Assembly: GCA_002786065.1 (NCBI GenBank)
Contig: NHNY01000008.1
Location: forward strand, 124,001 to 188,000
DNA: 64,000 nucleotides
Direction: 5' to 3'
DNA from: Microcyclospora pomicola
Lineage: Eukaryota; Ascomycota; Dothideomycetes; Capnodiales
Shown here: positions 41,991-52,246 of the stretch, one piece after another
How positions within the stretch are numbered: position 1 is the stretch's first letter
Layout of the letters: each line of letters starts with the position of its first letter
Position numbers and translations under genes: made by a program
Notes under the pieces: model-generated
Seen by the model: only the letters and a program-made list of their open reading frames with translations
The model's database searches: none
Told to the model about the DNA's origin: nothing

Positions 41991-44900
41991 ATGTCTACAC
42001 TTGCCTTACCGCCGACCATGACGGCGCAAGATCTTGATGATGAGCTGCTGTTCCAGGATGTGCTCTTGTCGACCCTTGATAGAGGCGCCGACGACTACCG
42101 CGAACGCCGCGAAGAAATCGAGGAGAATATGCAAGAGCTGAGACGTCGTCTCGGTCTTCTGGCGACGACCGCGCCCTCATCCAGCCAAAGACTAGCGTCG
42201 CAAGACGATACCAACTTCGCAAGCACTATGGGTAACTTTGGCAACCCTGACTTCGTGGGGAACGCGCTTAGCAATGGACACTCCAGAGGTCAGGACGACC
42301 TTGACGGTGCTGCGTTGGGCAGTATGTCTTACTCAAGTACCGGAAAGAAGCGGGGATATCCAGGCAGTCTTGCACACGATCCGTTCGATCGCACAAGGAA
42401 ACGATTGACACCCGACCCAACCCTCTCAAGTCCACCCTCTTCACCGCTGGAATCGTTCAACCTGGCCGAGCCACCGGGTATGAGTGCGACGGCAAGAGCT
42501 CATCAAAGACACAAAGAGGTCGAACAACGCATCAAGCGACAGAAGGAAGACGAGGCTATGGCTCGCAGTCTGCAGGAGCGCATGTCAAACAGTTCCTTCA
42601 GATCGTCACAGGCAGGGCCATCGTCACGGCCACATATACAGACCACGATCGGTGCTTCAGGGCACATCCGAAGGCCAACACTGCCCCCACCCGTGAAGCC
42701 GGAACCTTACACCAACTCGATCCCGCATGGCTTTCGCCCTCCGTCAATTCCTCGACACAGTAGTTCTTCAGCAAATACGCCTGGCGCGATCGTACAGCCT
42801 GCTAGCATCAAGTCTGAGCATCCGAAGAGAACGCCAGGATGGACAGGACAGAACAGCTCGTCGCAGCAGTTCCGCAACACTGGCATGATCGATCTCACAG
42901 CTAGTGACAGCGAGGATGATTTTGCCGAGATTCCACCAACCGGTTTCACTCCAAGTCATCGTGCTCCGAAGCCCGCCCCTGTACAGAGCTCCCAGCTTCC
43001 ATCATACACTATGCCCGGCTCCTATCCAATTTTCGATGATCTGATGAATCCTACATATGGAGGATACGATATTGCTAATGGATGGACTGGTCAGATGCCT
43101 GGTCGTGCGACTTACGATTCGCATACTCAGCAACCTCTGTCCGACCGACTGGATGGGGTCTCGATGCTGTTGGGCGACATAGGTTCTGTACCCCCCACTT
43201 ATGAACAAGCGATCTCGATGTCACACTCGCCATACAACAGCTACACGTCCAGGGTGCCTAAAGTCAGACCTGTTGGGTCGAACATGCCATCATCGTTTGA
43301 TCATTACGGCGCTCTTCGTTCTAACGGTCCTTCACAGTCGAGGCATCCCAGTTCTAGCTCGCGCCCCGCACCAGACATTTTTGGCTTGGGTTCGCTTCTT
43401 GGCGGTTATGGGACGAATGAGCAGCCTTTCGATCTGGTCGGCGACGACGACGATGATGATGACGAGCTCTGGTCAGGTCTCCGCACTGGCATGTATGCTG
43501 GCAAGGAGGATCTTTACCGCAATCGATACGACGCCATCGCAAATTATGATCCACAGCAGACGAAGGAAGAGATCAATGCACTTCTCAACAATATCAGACC
43601 AGATGAGGATATGCCTGCCCACTTACGGGTGCAGACGCCGCCAGGAATGGCTGTCCAGCTCCACAAATACCAAGAGCTCGGATTGACGTGGCTCAAGAAA
43701 TGTGAAGAGGGCTCCAATCAAGGAGGCATTCTTGCCGACGATATGGGTCTTGGTAAGACTATACAGATGCTGTCGCTGATTGTCAGCAACCGGTCTGATG
43801 ATCCGAGCTGCCGGCAAACACTGGTCGTCGCTCCAGTAGCACTAATGCGACAATGGAAGTCCGAGATCATGACCAAAATCAAGCCCGGTTCACATGCTTT
43901 GAAGGTGTTCACCCACCATGGGTCACAGAAGAAGAGCAGTTTCGCAGGTTTTCAACAGTACGACGTCGTGCTGACCACCTTCGGCAGTCTTGCATCGGAG
44001 TTGAAGAAGCTGGAAGCTTTCAAGCTTCGGCAACAGCACGACCCCGATGCCAGGCCAGATCCCAGGAAAGAAAAGTGCGTGCTTCTGGCACAGGAAGCCA
44101 AATGGTTCCGTGTCATCCTCGACGAGGCACAATGCATCAAGAACAAGAATACCCAGACTGCCAAAGCTGCTCGCATGCTCAATGCGAGGTATCGCTTTTG
44201 TATGACCGGCACGCCGATGATGAACAACGTTGAAGAGCTGTATTCTCTCATCGCTTTCCTTCGCATGAAGCCGTACTCATCATGGGAGAAGTTCCGTATG
44301 GACTTCTCCGTACCTCTGAAAAGCTCTATTGATGTCACGAAGGATAACGCCATGCAGAAATTTCAGGCGGTGTGCAAGGCTATCATGTTGCGTCGTACGA
44401 AGAAGAGCACGTTTGAAGGCAAGCCCATTCTGATTCTGCCCGAGCGCTCCACCGAAGTCAACAATCCCGTCTTTAGCGAGGACGAGAAGAACTTTTACGA
44501 CTCGCTGGAAGGCAAGACACAGCTGCAATTCAATAAGTATCTCAAGGCTGGGAGCGTCGGCAGATCCTACTCCGCTATCTTGGTGCTACTCTTGCGCCTT
44601 CGTCAAGCTTGCTGTCATCCCCACCTGATCAAGGACTTTGGCGTGTCGGCCACTGCAGATGTGACGCCAGAAACCATGGTCGAGTTGGCCCGCGGACTGG
44701 AAGAGCAAGTCGTCTTCCGGATCAAGCAGAAAGACGGCATGTTCGACTGCCCAGTGTGTTACGATGCAACGACTAACCCCGCGATCTTCATCCCTTGTGG
44801 TCATGATAGCTGCGCGGACTGCTTCGCACGGCTCACCGACCCGACAATGGCTATTGCTGCGGGTAATGAAGATGGTGCGGCACAAGCGAAATGTCCTGAA

Positions 44901-45977
44901 TGTCGTGGGCCCGTCAATCCCAAGCGGATCACCGACTTCCATTCGTTCAAGAAAGTGCACCAGCGGGAGAAAATGCGTGCAGAAGAGTTAGCTGCCGAAG
45001 AGGGCGCTCCGGGGGAGGATGATGACGACAGTGGTAGCGATACTGACAGCGATAGTGATGACGATGATGATGACAAAAACGACCAAGGGGATCTGAGAGA
45101 TTTCATTGTTGATGACGACACGATTGAATTTGAGGATGATAGCAAACGCACAAAGGGCAAAAAGGTCAAAACAGAGGAAGTGGATGAGGTCGAAGAAGCG
45201 GAAGAGGCCAAAGAGGCCAAAGAGGACGATATAGATGGTGTCGCCGGTCCATCAACAAAGCCCACAATATCGAAGCGCAAATCGAAAAAGGGCAAAGCGA
45301 AGCGAAAACCCAAAGAGACCTTGGCAGAGCTCAAGAAGGCTGCTGGACGCAGTGCCAAAGCCAAGAAAGCCTACCTCCGACGACTCCGGCGCAACTGGGT
45401 GTCCTCGGCGAAGATCGACAAGACGCTGGAACTGTTGAGCGGCATCATGGAAAACACGGACGAGAAAGTTCTAATCTTCAGCCAATGGACGTCATTGCTC
45501 GATCTTCTCGAGGTGCCCATCGATCGCGAAGGATGGGGCTACCGCCGCTACGACGGCAGCATGAACGCGCAGGCGCGCGGCGACGCGGTCGAAGACTTCG
45601 GCAGCACGAAGCACAACGTGCGCATCATGCTGCTATCCCTCAAGGCGGGCAACGCCGGCCTCAACCTCACCACCGCCAGCCAGGTCATCATCCTCGACCC
45701 CTTCTGGAACCCGTACATCGAGGAACAGGCCATCGACCGCGCGCACCGCATCGGCCAGACGCGCGAGGTCAAGGTGCACCGCGTGCTCGTCCAGGACACG
45801 GTCGAGGACCGCATCATCGCGCTGCAGGAAAAGAAGCGCGCCCTCATCAGCACCGCCCTCGACGAAAAGGCCGCCCAGGGTATCGCGCGTCTGGGTGTCC
45901 AGGAACTCGCCTACCTGTTCGGCATCACCTCGAATCCCCAGCAGCACGTCCAGTACGTCGCACAGAACGCACGTTAG
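41991..45977 (+). CDS. ULS1: Uls1-like SNF2 ATPase with RING finger
   Basis: Single exon, 1328 residues. The N-terminal 540 residues are disordered and contain a SUMO-interaction motif followed by acidic residues (MIDLTASDSEDDF, about 297-309) and a PPTYEQA motif (about 401). SNF2 ATPase motifs: Walker A ILADDMGLGKT at about 580-590, DEAQCIKN at about 709, TGTPMMNN. A C3HC4 RING is inserted at about 920-985 (FDCPVCYDATTNPAIF, CGHDSC, AKCPECRGP). Acidic and Lys-rich linkers follow, then the C-terminal helicase half (KVLIFSQWTSLLDLLEV, LLSLKAGNAGLNLTTASQV, DRAHRIGQTREVKVHRV). A RING inside SNF2 plus SIMs defines Uls1/Rad5-type proteins; the lack of a HIRAN domain favours Uls1, a SUMO-targeted ubiquitin ligase/translocase acting on SUMOylated chromatin proteins. 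The last 420 bp are unusually GC-rich. Confidence 0.9.
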   Translation: MSTLALPPTMTAQDLDDELLFQDVLLSTLDRGADDYRERREEIEENMQELRRRLGLLATTAPSSSQRLASQDDTNFASTMGNFGNPDFVGNALSNGHSRGQDDLDGAALGSMSYSSTGKKRGYPGSLAHDPFDRTRKRLTPDPTLSSPPSSPLESFNLAEPPGMSATARAHQRHKEVEQRIKRQKEDEAMARSLQERMSNSSFRSSQAGPSSRPHIQTTIGASGHIRRPTLPPPVKPEPYTNSIPHGFRPPSIPRHSSSSANTPGAIVQPASIKSEHPKRTPGWTGQNSSSQQFRNTGMIDLTASDSEDDFAEIPPTGFTPSHRAPKPAPVQSSQLPSYTMPGSYPIFDDLMNPTYGGYDIANGWTGQMPGRATYDSHTQQPLSDRLDGVSMLLGDIGSVPPTYEQAISMSHSPYNSYTSRVPKVRPVGSNMPSSFDHYGALRSNGPSQSRHPSSSSRPAPDIFGLGSLLGGYGTNEQPFDLVGDDDDDDDELWSGLRTGMYAGKEDLYRNRYDAIANYDPQQTKEEINALLNNIRPDEDMPAHLRVQTPPGMAVQLHKYQELGLTWLKKCEEGSNQGGILADDMGLGKTIQMLSLIVSNRSDDPSCRQTLVVAPVALMRQWKSEIMTKIKPGSHALKVFTHHGSQKKSSFAGFQQYDVVLTTFGSLASELKKLEAFKLRQQHDPDARPDPRKEKCVLLAQEAKWFRVILDEAQCIKNKNTQTAKAARMLNARYRFCMTGTPMMNNVEELYSLIAFLRMKPYSSWEKFRMDFSVPLKSSIDVTKDNAMQKFQAVCKAIMLRRTKKSTFEGKPILILPERSTEVNNPVFSEDEKNFYDSLEGKTQLQFNKYLKAGSVGRSYSAILVLLLRLRQACCHPHLIKDFGVSATADVTPETMVELARGLEEQVVFRIKQKDGMFDCPVCYDATTNPAIFIPCGHDSCADCFARLTDPTMAIAAGNEDGAAQAKCPECRGPVNPKRITDFHSFKKVHQREKMRAEELAAEEGAPGEDDDDSGSDTDSDSDDDDDDKNDQGDLRDFIVDDDTIEFEDDSKRTKGKKVKTEEVDEVEEAEEAKEAKEDDIDGVAGPSTKPTISKRKSKKGKAKRKPKETLAELKKAAGRSAKAKKAYLRRLRRNWVSSAKIDKTLELLSGIMENTDEKVLIFSQWTSLLDLLEVPIDREGWGYRRYDGSMNAQARGDAVEDFGSTKHNVRIMLLSLKAGNAGLNLTTASQVIILDPFWNPYIEEQAIDRAHRIGQTREVKVHRVLVQDTVEDRIIALQEKKRALISTALDEKAAQGIARLGVQELAYLFGITSNPQQHVQYVAQNAR

Positions 45978-46777
45978 CTTGTCAAGTACAGGACTGTATA
46001 TCGTACGGGAAACGACCATTTCCTCCCGCACCAATTTTCGGCTTTTTGTTCAAACCACGCGCCACGAATTTTCTTGTAATACTTCTTCATCTCGTTACCC
46101 GGCATCAGACGGACACGAAGATCGCCCTCGTCGCCCACTTCATTCGCGCTGAGCGACTGTCTTCGTTACGCGACGCTACGCTGCGTTTCCTTACTTCCTG
46201 ACCGATGGTTGCTGCTGCTTTTACTGGGTTATGAAAGCACTAAATCGCATGAATCCACGACCTTCTCTTCGCCACCAGCTCCGGGTTTCCTTTTTAATTC
46301 CTTTCTTCGCTCAATCGATCGACGCACAAGGGAATAAGACGGTATGTCGGGAGGCGAGATGGTAGATGCTAGATGCACAGACAGGCAGATGGTCGATGAA
46401 GTGGCTTGTGTCTTATGTCGTACAGTGTTACATACGCGATAACATAGTCCGGCATACCTTACCTTAGTAGAGATACCCCAACGTATACACCGGATTTTGG
46501 CAATTTGTTATGTTATGAGAGTTGGCCGTGTCCAGCATAGGACGTAGACGAGCGTGTCCACATGTATGATCAACGCAAGGGGAGACTTCATGCCATAGCG
46601 ATGCTCGACAAAGAATGTGTTGTGAACCTCAGCAACGCTTCGATTTTAACATTAGGAATTCTCATTCAGACCATATACGGGTTATGTTCATCTCAGGACG
46701 TCCCCTCGACAGGACAAAACACCACAACCTCTCCCGCGATGATGCCATCTACACCCCACGCAACGGTATATCTGTCA
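45978..46777. other. Convergent 3' region
   Basis: About 800 bp between the convergent ends of the Uls1-like and MFS genes. No gene is supported. Confidence 0.45.
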
Positions 46778-49700
46778 TCACCGATGAATCAGTTTGTTCA
46801 GCCGACGAATCTCCGTCCAGCGACTCAGCGCGCCGAGCTCGAAGAGGTTCATGCGCCGCATCTTGCCCGACGGGTTCCCGATGATGACGGGCTTCCAGTC
46901 CGGATCGTCGGCGCCGGGGCCCCAGACGATCTTGGTGGGGTGGGGTCCAGTAGTAGCCGCTACGGCGGGTGAATCGATCTCGGCGCCGAACGCGTTGTTG
47001 GGCACGACTTGCACCTGCCGGAAGCGCCACATGACCACCATGAGGCCCAGGGTCAGCACGAGCAGGACGGCGGCGACAATCGAGTTGCCGATCTGCGCGC
47101 CCACGGCGCGTGTGATGTCGCCGGAGACGCCGGTGGCGGCGGCTGCGAGGAAGAAGCCGAGGGACTGCGCGGCGAAGAAGCCGGCGCAGACGCGCGGGAA
47201 CGAGGAGTAGTTGGTGCGGCGGCGTCGGGTGGTCTCGGCCATGGAGTTGAGGCGGTGTCGTTGGTTGACGCCTGGCTGGAGGTCGCAGGTGTCGAAGTTC
47301 TCCATGATCAGGCCGATACATTCCGCCATGGCAAGGTTGGAGAGGAAGCCGACGAGACCGGCGAAGATGGTGGGCGCCGTCCATGAAACGGTACGTCCGA
47401 CCGAGCAGAGCGTGTATGCGAGACTCGCAAAGGGGAGCGCGAGCGTGAAGAGGCAGCGGCGGACTAGGTGAGAGGACCAGGTTAGACTTTGTGTGCGCAT
47501 CGTCATGCTGTCGGTTCGGGCGGGTTTGACACGAGCGCGGCTGAAGATGGAGGCCTTGGCGAGTGGCATTGCCAGAGCAGCGCCGACCGCAAGCGCCAGG
47601 ACTGCAAACCCGACATACTGCGGCTCCTAGTCGTAGTCGCGAGACAGCAGGGCACCAAGAAACTGCGTGTTCAAGTTAGCGTCTGGTGCAATGATAGAAA
47701 GTGCGAATCGAAATTTACCAAAATGACCATAGTCACCTGAGCATATATCCAAGCAATATACAACATCAGGACGAAGAACCCGGTCTGGAACACCATACGC
47801 TTGGTGAGGATGAGGCCAGCCCAGACCTCTTCAAACCACCATCTGGGTCCATCGTTGGAGATGTGAAGTTTGACCTCACCTCGGGCCACTCTGCGTTGTG
47901 GTTTCTCCTCGTCATCCAGAAAGTGTGCAATGGACCTTCGGTATGGCGCTCGCCTTGTCTCGGGCGCAATGACATTGACCAGCAGGAAGAAGGCGAGAAG
48001 CATGACGATGATGTAGAAGCCCCAAGCAGGATCGAGCTTCGAGATCACGCAGGCGCCCACACAGAAACCAATGGACAGTGAACCGATGAAGCACCACGAC
48101 CACACTCCCAACCAGATCCCGACCCCACCACCTTGACGTCGGACATCGTCGTGAACAACGATCTCTTGATGAGGATTGTCATGCATAAGCGAAACGCCGA
48201 ACAAATCGAACAGGGTCGGCAGTTGATTGATATTGGCGAAGCCCATCGCCAGACCGGTCATGATTCGTGGGATCAGCAGGCCAGCACGATACAACGGGTT
48301 CTCTGGATTTCGCTGATTGGTGACCGCCACCGCTTGTGGGAATTGTAAAGGAAGCATCAGAGCAAAGGCCATCAGTGTGTATGGCTTACGACCATGCAGT
48401 AGTGGTAGTGGCCAAAAGATGAGGGTGGTGATCCCTAGTCCAACGAAAAGTCTACATCTGTCAGCACTGATCAATGTCTTCGACTGTGAAACACCCTACA
48501 GCACATTCCCAAGGATGACTTTGTGTGAAACATCGGCGATTTGATATTGGATCCTGGGTACTTCACCCGCCTGAATAATGTCAGTCAGGGTACAAGTGGT
48601 CGTGTAGAAAGCTGCTCACGTATATGCCGGCTATCAATCCAATGAAGATAGTATTGAAGCACGCAATGATCGCCGCGATCCTTTTGCGCAGTGTCTTCCA
48701 CTCCCTCGCGATCGGCTGCCGTCTGTGATATCGTCCGAGACTGAACCCTTGACCTTCGCGCAGGCTGATGTGATTCCTACGAGGATGCTTTAAGCTCAAG
48801 TCCGTAGTCGGGATGATATGCGCCTTGGATGCACTAACCTCACGAACTTAATATCCGACTGAGGCAATGGGCGAGATGGATCATGGTCATACCTCGTGTC
48901 TGAGACTGTAGAACCCTTTCTCGGTGGGTCGCCGGATGCCTCGTGCTTATGGGAGGGGAAGTGATAGTAGGATGGTTCGAAAAATTCTGCTACGTGTGGG
49001 CTTCTGCGCTTCCTGGCTTTGCTGTGATCGTCGGCTCGACGCTCAGAATTCGAACTATCATGGCGTCGGACCGGAACGACTGTTGTAGGTTCAGGCTCGA
49101 GCGTTCGTAACCGACCTTTGTCGATGGTATTCAATCCGTTGCTCCGCAGTTTCTTACCATGAGAATCGCTGGTGATCGCTCGAGAGGTATATGGCAATTG
49201 CGGTAGGTGTTTATTGAGCTCCACAGGAGCAGCAATGCTGAGCCTGATTCCCGGCTGAGTCATAACAGATTGGCCCAGATCACCATAGTATTCTGCTGCA
49301 GCACCAAGTTTTGGCGCTGAGCGCATTGCTTCTGCAGCATCAATCTTGCTAGGCCAGGCACTTGAGTACGCAAAATCGCGTACGATGGAGTCTGCTGATG
49401 GTGATTGGTAAAGCTGTGGTGGCGTGGGCTTGATGGAGATGTCATCTGACATGGGTCGCTGCTTGACCCCCTCAACATAGACGTTCTCAGATGTGGGACG
49501 CCTACCTCTGGACCAGTACTGTTCTGTAACCACAGGTTCAGGACGTGCAATCGTTTTCTGCGTGTAAACTGTGGGTGCAGTATCTGCCGAGCCCTCTCTA
49601 CTCTGGAAAGGCGAAAGATCTTCCGATAAGGTGAGCAAACTCATGTCGCTATCGGAAGAGTCGCTGTCTGGTATGTGCACCGGTGGTCGTGACATGGCCC

Positions 49701-50943
49701 CATTGACTGCGTTTGCTGTCTTGAGTGCCTGACTCGCGCTACCGAATATTTGAGTGACTTCATCTTGGAAGTCGCCGCGAGATGCTTCTCTGGCAGTCGT
49801 AACGGCATCTGCTATGAGCTGCTCGAGGCCATTTACGGCGCTACTTATTCCCTGCCGCTGAGAGCTTCGTGGTGGGACTGTTGGGGGAGGAGGAGCATAT
49901 GACAGCACTTTCGCAGCCTGGTGCATAATGGGCGAAGCATGAGAAGTCTCTTGAGCAGGTTCATGACCTGATCGAGCAACTGAAGCAGGCTCGTATGGCG
50001 TGGCTGAAGATCCGGATGAGCCTACCAGGTGGGTCGGCATTTCGAAAAGCGTCTCCTTACGCTGTATCTTCTGCACCTTGTCTGACATTGACAGGATCGG
50101 TGAGATCGCTTGCGGATGAGTCCCAGCGGCATCTACTTGCTTCTGGTATTTGATGTTAGAATGATGATCTGCAGGAGCTGGACTCTTGAGCATAGCATGC
50201 GAGATGCTGTCGGGCCCATTCGGACGTCGTCTGCGAGCTCGATGAGAAGGCGCATGCGCATGCTCTTTGGAGATGGTGGACTTCATGATTGTCTCGCGAG
50301 GTATCGGCGCTTTCTTAGGTCGTCTCGTAGCTTTACCGGGTGCGACAAACGTTTCTTCCGAGCTGTAATTGGAAGGCGTGTAGTCCGCCAGCTTCTGTTT
50401 GTTTGCCAACGTTTCATCGGCAGCTCGAAGTATTTCTCTTGCGTGCATTCTTGATCGTGGTGGCCTCATCCCAGGGCGCGACTCTGAGGTCAGCGAGAGG
50501 GGTTTCGACTGCCTATGCTATGGGCGATGATGGTAGGTCGGAGAAGACCCAATAGTGCGGAGAGCAATATCTTGACTGGTAGGTAGAATGGAAGGACGTC
50601 TAGCAGCGGGCGCTCCAGCACTCTTGGGTGAGACTGCGGTTGTCTGCAAAGATATGTTCCCGTTGCGGTCGATGATACTATGCACATTGCTCGGCGCATC
50701 TTGCGCGGGTACGGATGTAGCAAGCCGCACAGCCTGTTGCTGGTCGTTGCTATCGAGCCAAGGTAATTTCCGGCGTGTCACACTGGTCAACGCTGCAGGC
50801 ACTTGGGCGATTCGCTGGACTGGCCGAACGTTGGTTGGTGTCGTAGATCCTGCATAACTGCTGCTACGCGACGGCGGAGGCGCGGAGTCATTCGACGATC
50901 CCCTTCCTGCGTCTTGGGCTCCTGCGTCGGTGATTACTGGCAT
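46778..50943 (-). CDS. MFS transporter with long N-terminal tail; frame holds in-frame TAG codons
   Basis: Exons, complement: 46778..47662, 47719..48451, 48500..48570, 48620..48776, 48839..50943. The four introns are 48-62 nt (GTTAGT, GTGAGC, GTAGGG, GTAAAT donors), all frame-consistent. The start at 50943 is the first ATG after an upstream in-frame TAG (51022-51024); the same frame is open from about 51111 apart from that codon. A 650-residue Ser/Pro-rich cytosolic tail precedes twelve membrane segments. TM1 is IAAIIACFNTIFIGLIAGIY; the family GRK loop is LLHGRKPYTLMAFALML; APETRRAPYRRS follows TM6. TAG codons at 50518-50520 (tail) and 47627-47629 (after ALLSRDYD, within the membrane core) interrupt an otherwise intact frame. 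The gene may be a young pseudogene, be spliced differently, or be recoded. Transport substrate unknown. Confidence 0.7.
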
Positions 50944-51000
50944 ATCATCCAGAGCGGAAGTTCGTTGCAGCTTCGCGATTCGGCTTCGAAGTAAGGACAA

Positions 51001-51352
51001 GGAGACCGGCCTTGCGTTATTCTAGAAATGGGGCGAATGGAGGTCTGAGGATTCGCTGACTAGCATGCGACTGAAGACGCGCGGGGGAGAGTAAAGCAAA
51101 CGAGCGGGCATGAGGAAGCGAAAGCGAATGAAAGAGGAGAATCGTAAGGGATGCGAGACGATAAGTCTAGAGATGGGGGTGCAAACCAGAGTGAGAAAAT
51201 GCAAGAATGAGGTGTACGTCGAGAGTGTATGTCTCCATGAAAGAAGCAGGTCCGTTCCTGATAGCTTGTTCTGTTGCCATGATGCCTCATGTCTTCGCTC
51301 GATGTACGCAGCTGCCATGGCTGGCGATACATGTATCTTCACGCTGAATGTC
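51001..51352. other. Upstream region of the MFS gene
   Basis: CT-rich on the minus strand, like a leader. The MFS frame continues into it from in-frame ATGs near 51111 and 51066 and is cut by the TAG at 51022-51024. No separate gene is supported. Confidence 0.4.
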
Positions 51353-52246
51353 CTATTCCTCATATCTCACCTTGCCCTCGCTGACATCGGGGTAAACATC
51401 AAACCTCCTCTGTGTGTAGATCGGGATGCCTTTCCTGACTTCGACAATCCTGTCCCCGTTCAGTTCGGCATACACGATATCCTCCTTTTCCTCGGTCTGG
51501 CTCAGGATCTCCGCATTTGGGTCCACGATCATCGAATGACCCCATGCATTGTAGTCTGCATCCATGTCTCTTGCGGGACTGCATACTGCAACATAGACCT
51601 GATTGTCCACAGCTCTTGCTCGGGCTTGCAGCTCCCAGTGCAGCGCTCCAGTGGTCAGGTTGAAAGCCCCCGGGTAGAGGAGCAAGAAAGCACCTTTCCG
51701 TGCGGCGATCATGGCTAGTTCTGGGAAGCGGATATCATAGCATATCGCTATCGCAACCTTGCCATACTCTGGAAGGTCCACGATCGTGACTTTGTTGCCT
51801 GGAGACAGGACTTCGCTCTCGCGGAAGGTGATCTTGCCAGGAATGTCGATGTCGAAGAGATGGACTTTTCTGTGTGTCGCTAATAGCTTGCCTTGGGGAT
51901 CAAAGGTCAAAGAGGTGTTGTAGTACTTCTTCGTCTCCTCTCCATACTCCGGTATGCTTCCACCAACTAGATATGCCTTGGCTTCTTTCGCAAGCTCGGA
52001 GAGGGCGTGGAAGGAGGGCGATTGATCCTTGGTAGGAGGGGATGGGAGAAGAGTCTCGGCATACTTGGGGAAGAACTTGCATCCGTACGGCGAGTTGAAG
52101 CATTCAGGAAGCACGACGATGTTGGCTCCGTTGGAGGTAGCCTCAAGAACCTTGGTACGTGCATGTGCGAGGTTGGCCGTTTTGTCTGCACCAGCTGCAA
52201 GCTGCACCAGCGCGAGCTTGAGAGGCTTCTTGAGCAACTTGGCCAT
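51353..52246 (-). CDS. NIT2: Nit2-type omega-amidase (nitrilase superfamily)
   Basis: Single exon, 297 residues from the ATG at 52246. The nitrilase catalytic triad is visible: Glu48 in LPECFNSPYG, Lys127 in HRKVHLFDIDIPGKI and Cys169 in AIAICYDIRFPE. YPGAFNLTTGALHWELQARA and RAVDNQVYVAV are characteristic of the Nit2/Nit3 branch rather than of true nitrilases. Omega-amidases hydrolyse 2-oxoglutaramate and 2-oxosuccinamate, the products of glutamine and asparagine transamination, to the oxo-acids and ammonia, a metabolite-repair function. Expected cytosolic or mitochondrial; no clear targeting peptide is seen. The length is normal and nothing is missing. It is transcribed toward the upstream end of the MFS gene, with only 51001-51352 between them. 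Confidence 0.95.
   Translation of the reverse strand: MAKLLKKPLKLALVQLAAGADKTANLAHARTKVLEATSNGANIVVLPECFNSPYGCKFFPKYAETLLPSPPTKDQSPSFHALSELAKEAKAYLVGGSIPEYGEETKKYYNTSLTFDPQGKLLATHRKVHLFDIDIPGKITFRESEVLSPGNKVTIVDLPEYGKVAIAICYDIRFPELAMIAARKGAFLLLYPGAFNLTTGALHWELQARARAVDNQVYVAVCSPARDMDADYNAWGHSMIVDPNAEILSQTEEKEDIVYAELNGDRIVEVRKGIPIYTQRRFDVYPDVSEGKVRYEE

Noticed and set aside
45485-46201. 238-codon plus frame rich in Arg/Pro/His
   Set aside because: Frame-shifted shadow of the GC-rich end of the Uls1-like helicase domain.
48796-51000. Treating the long tail of the MFS gene as one or two separate genes
   Set aside because: The tail frame runs directly into TM1 through a consensus GTTAGT...TAG intron (DIKFVR-NHISLREGQGFS), and the parts on both sides of the 50518 TAG are in the same frame with the same composition, so one gene is the simpler reading.
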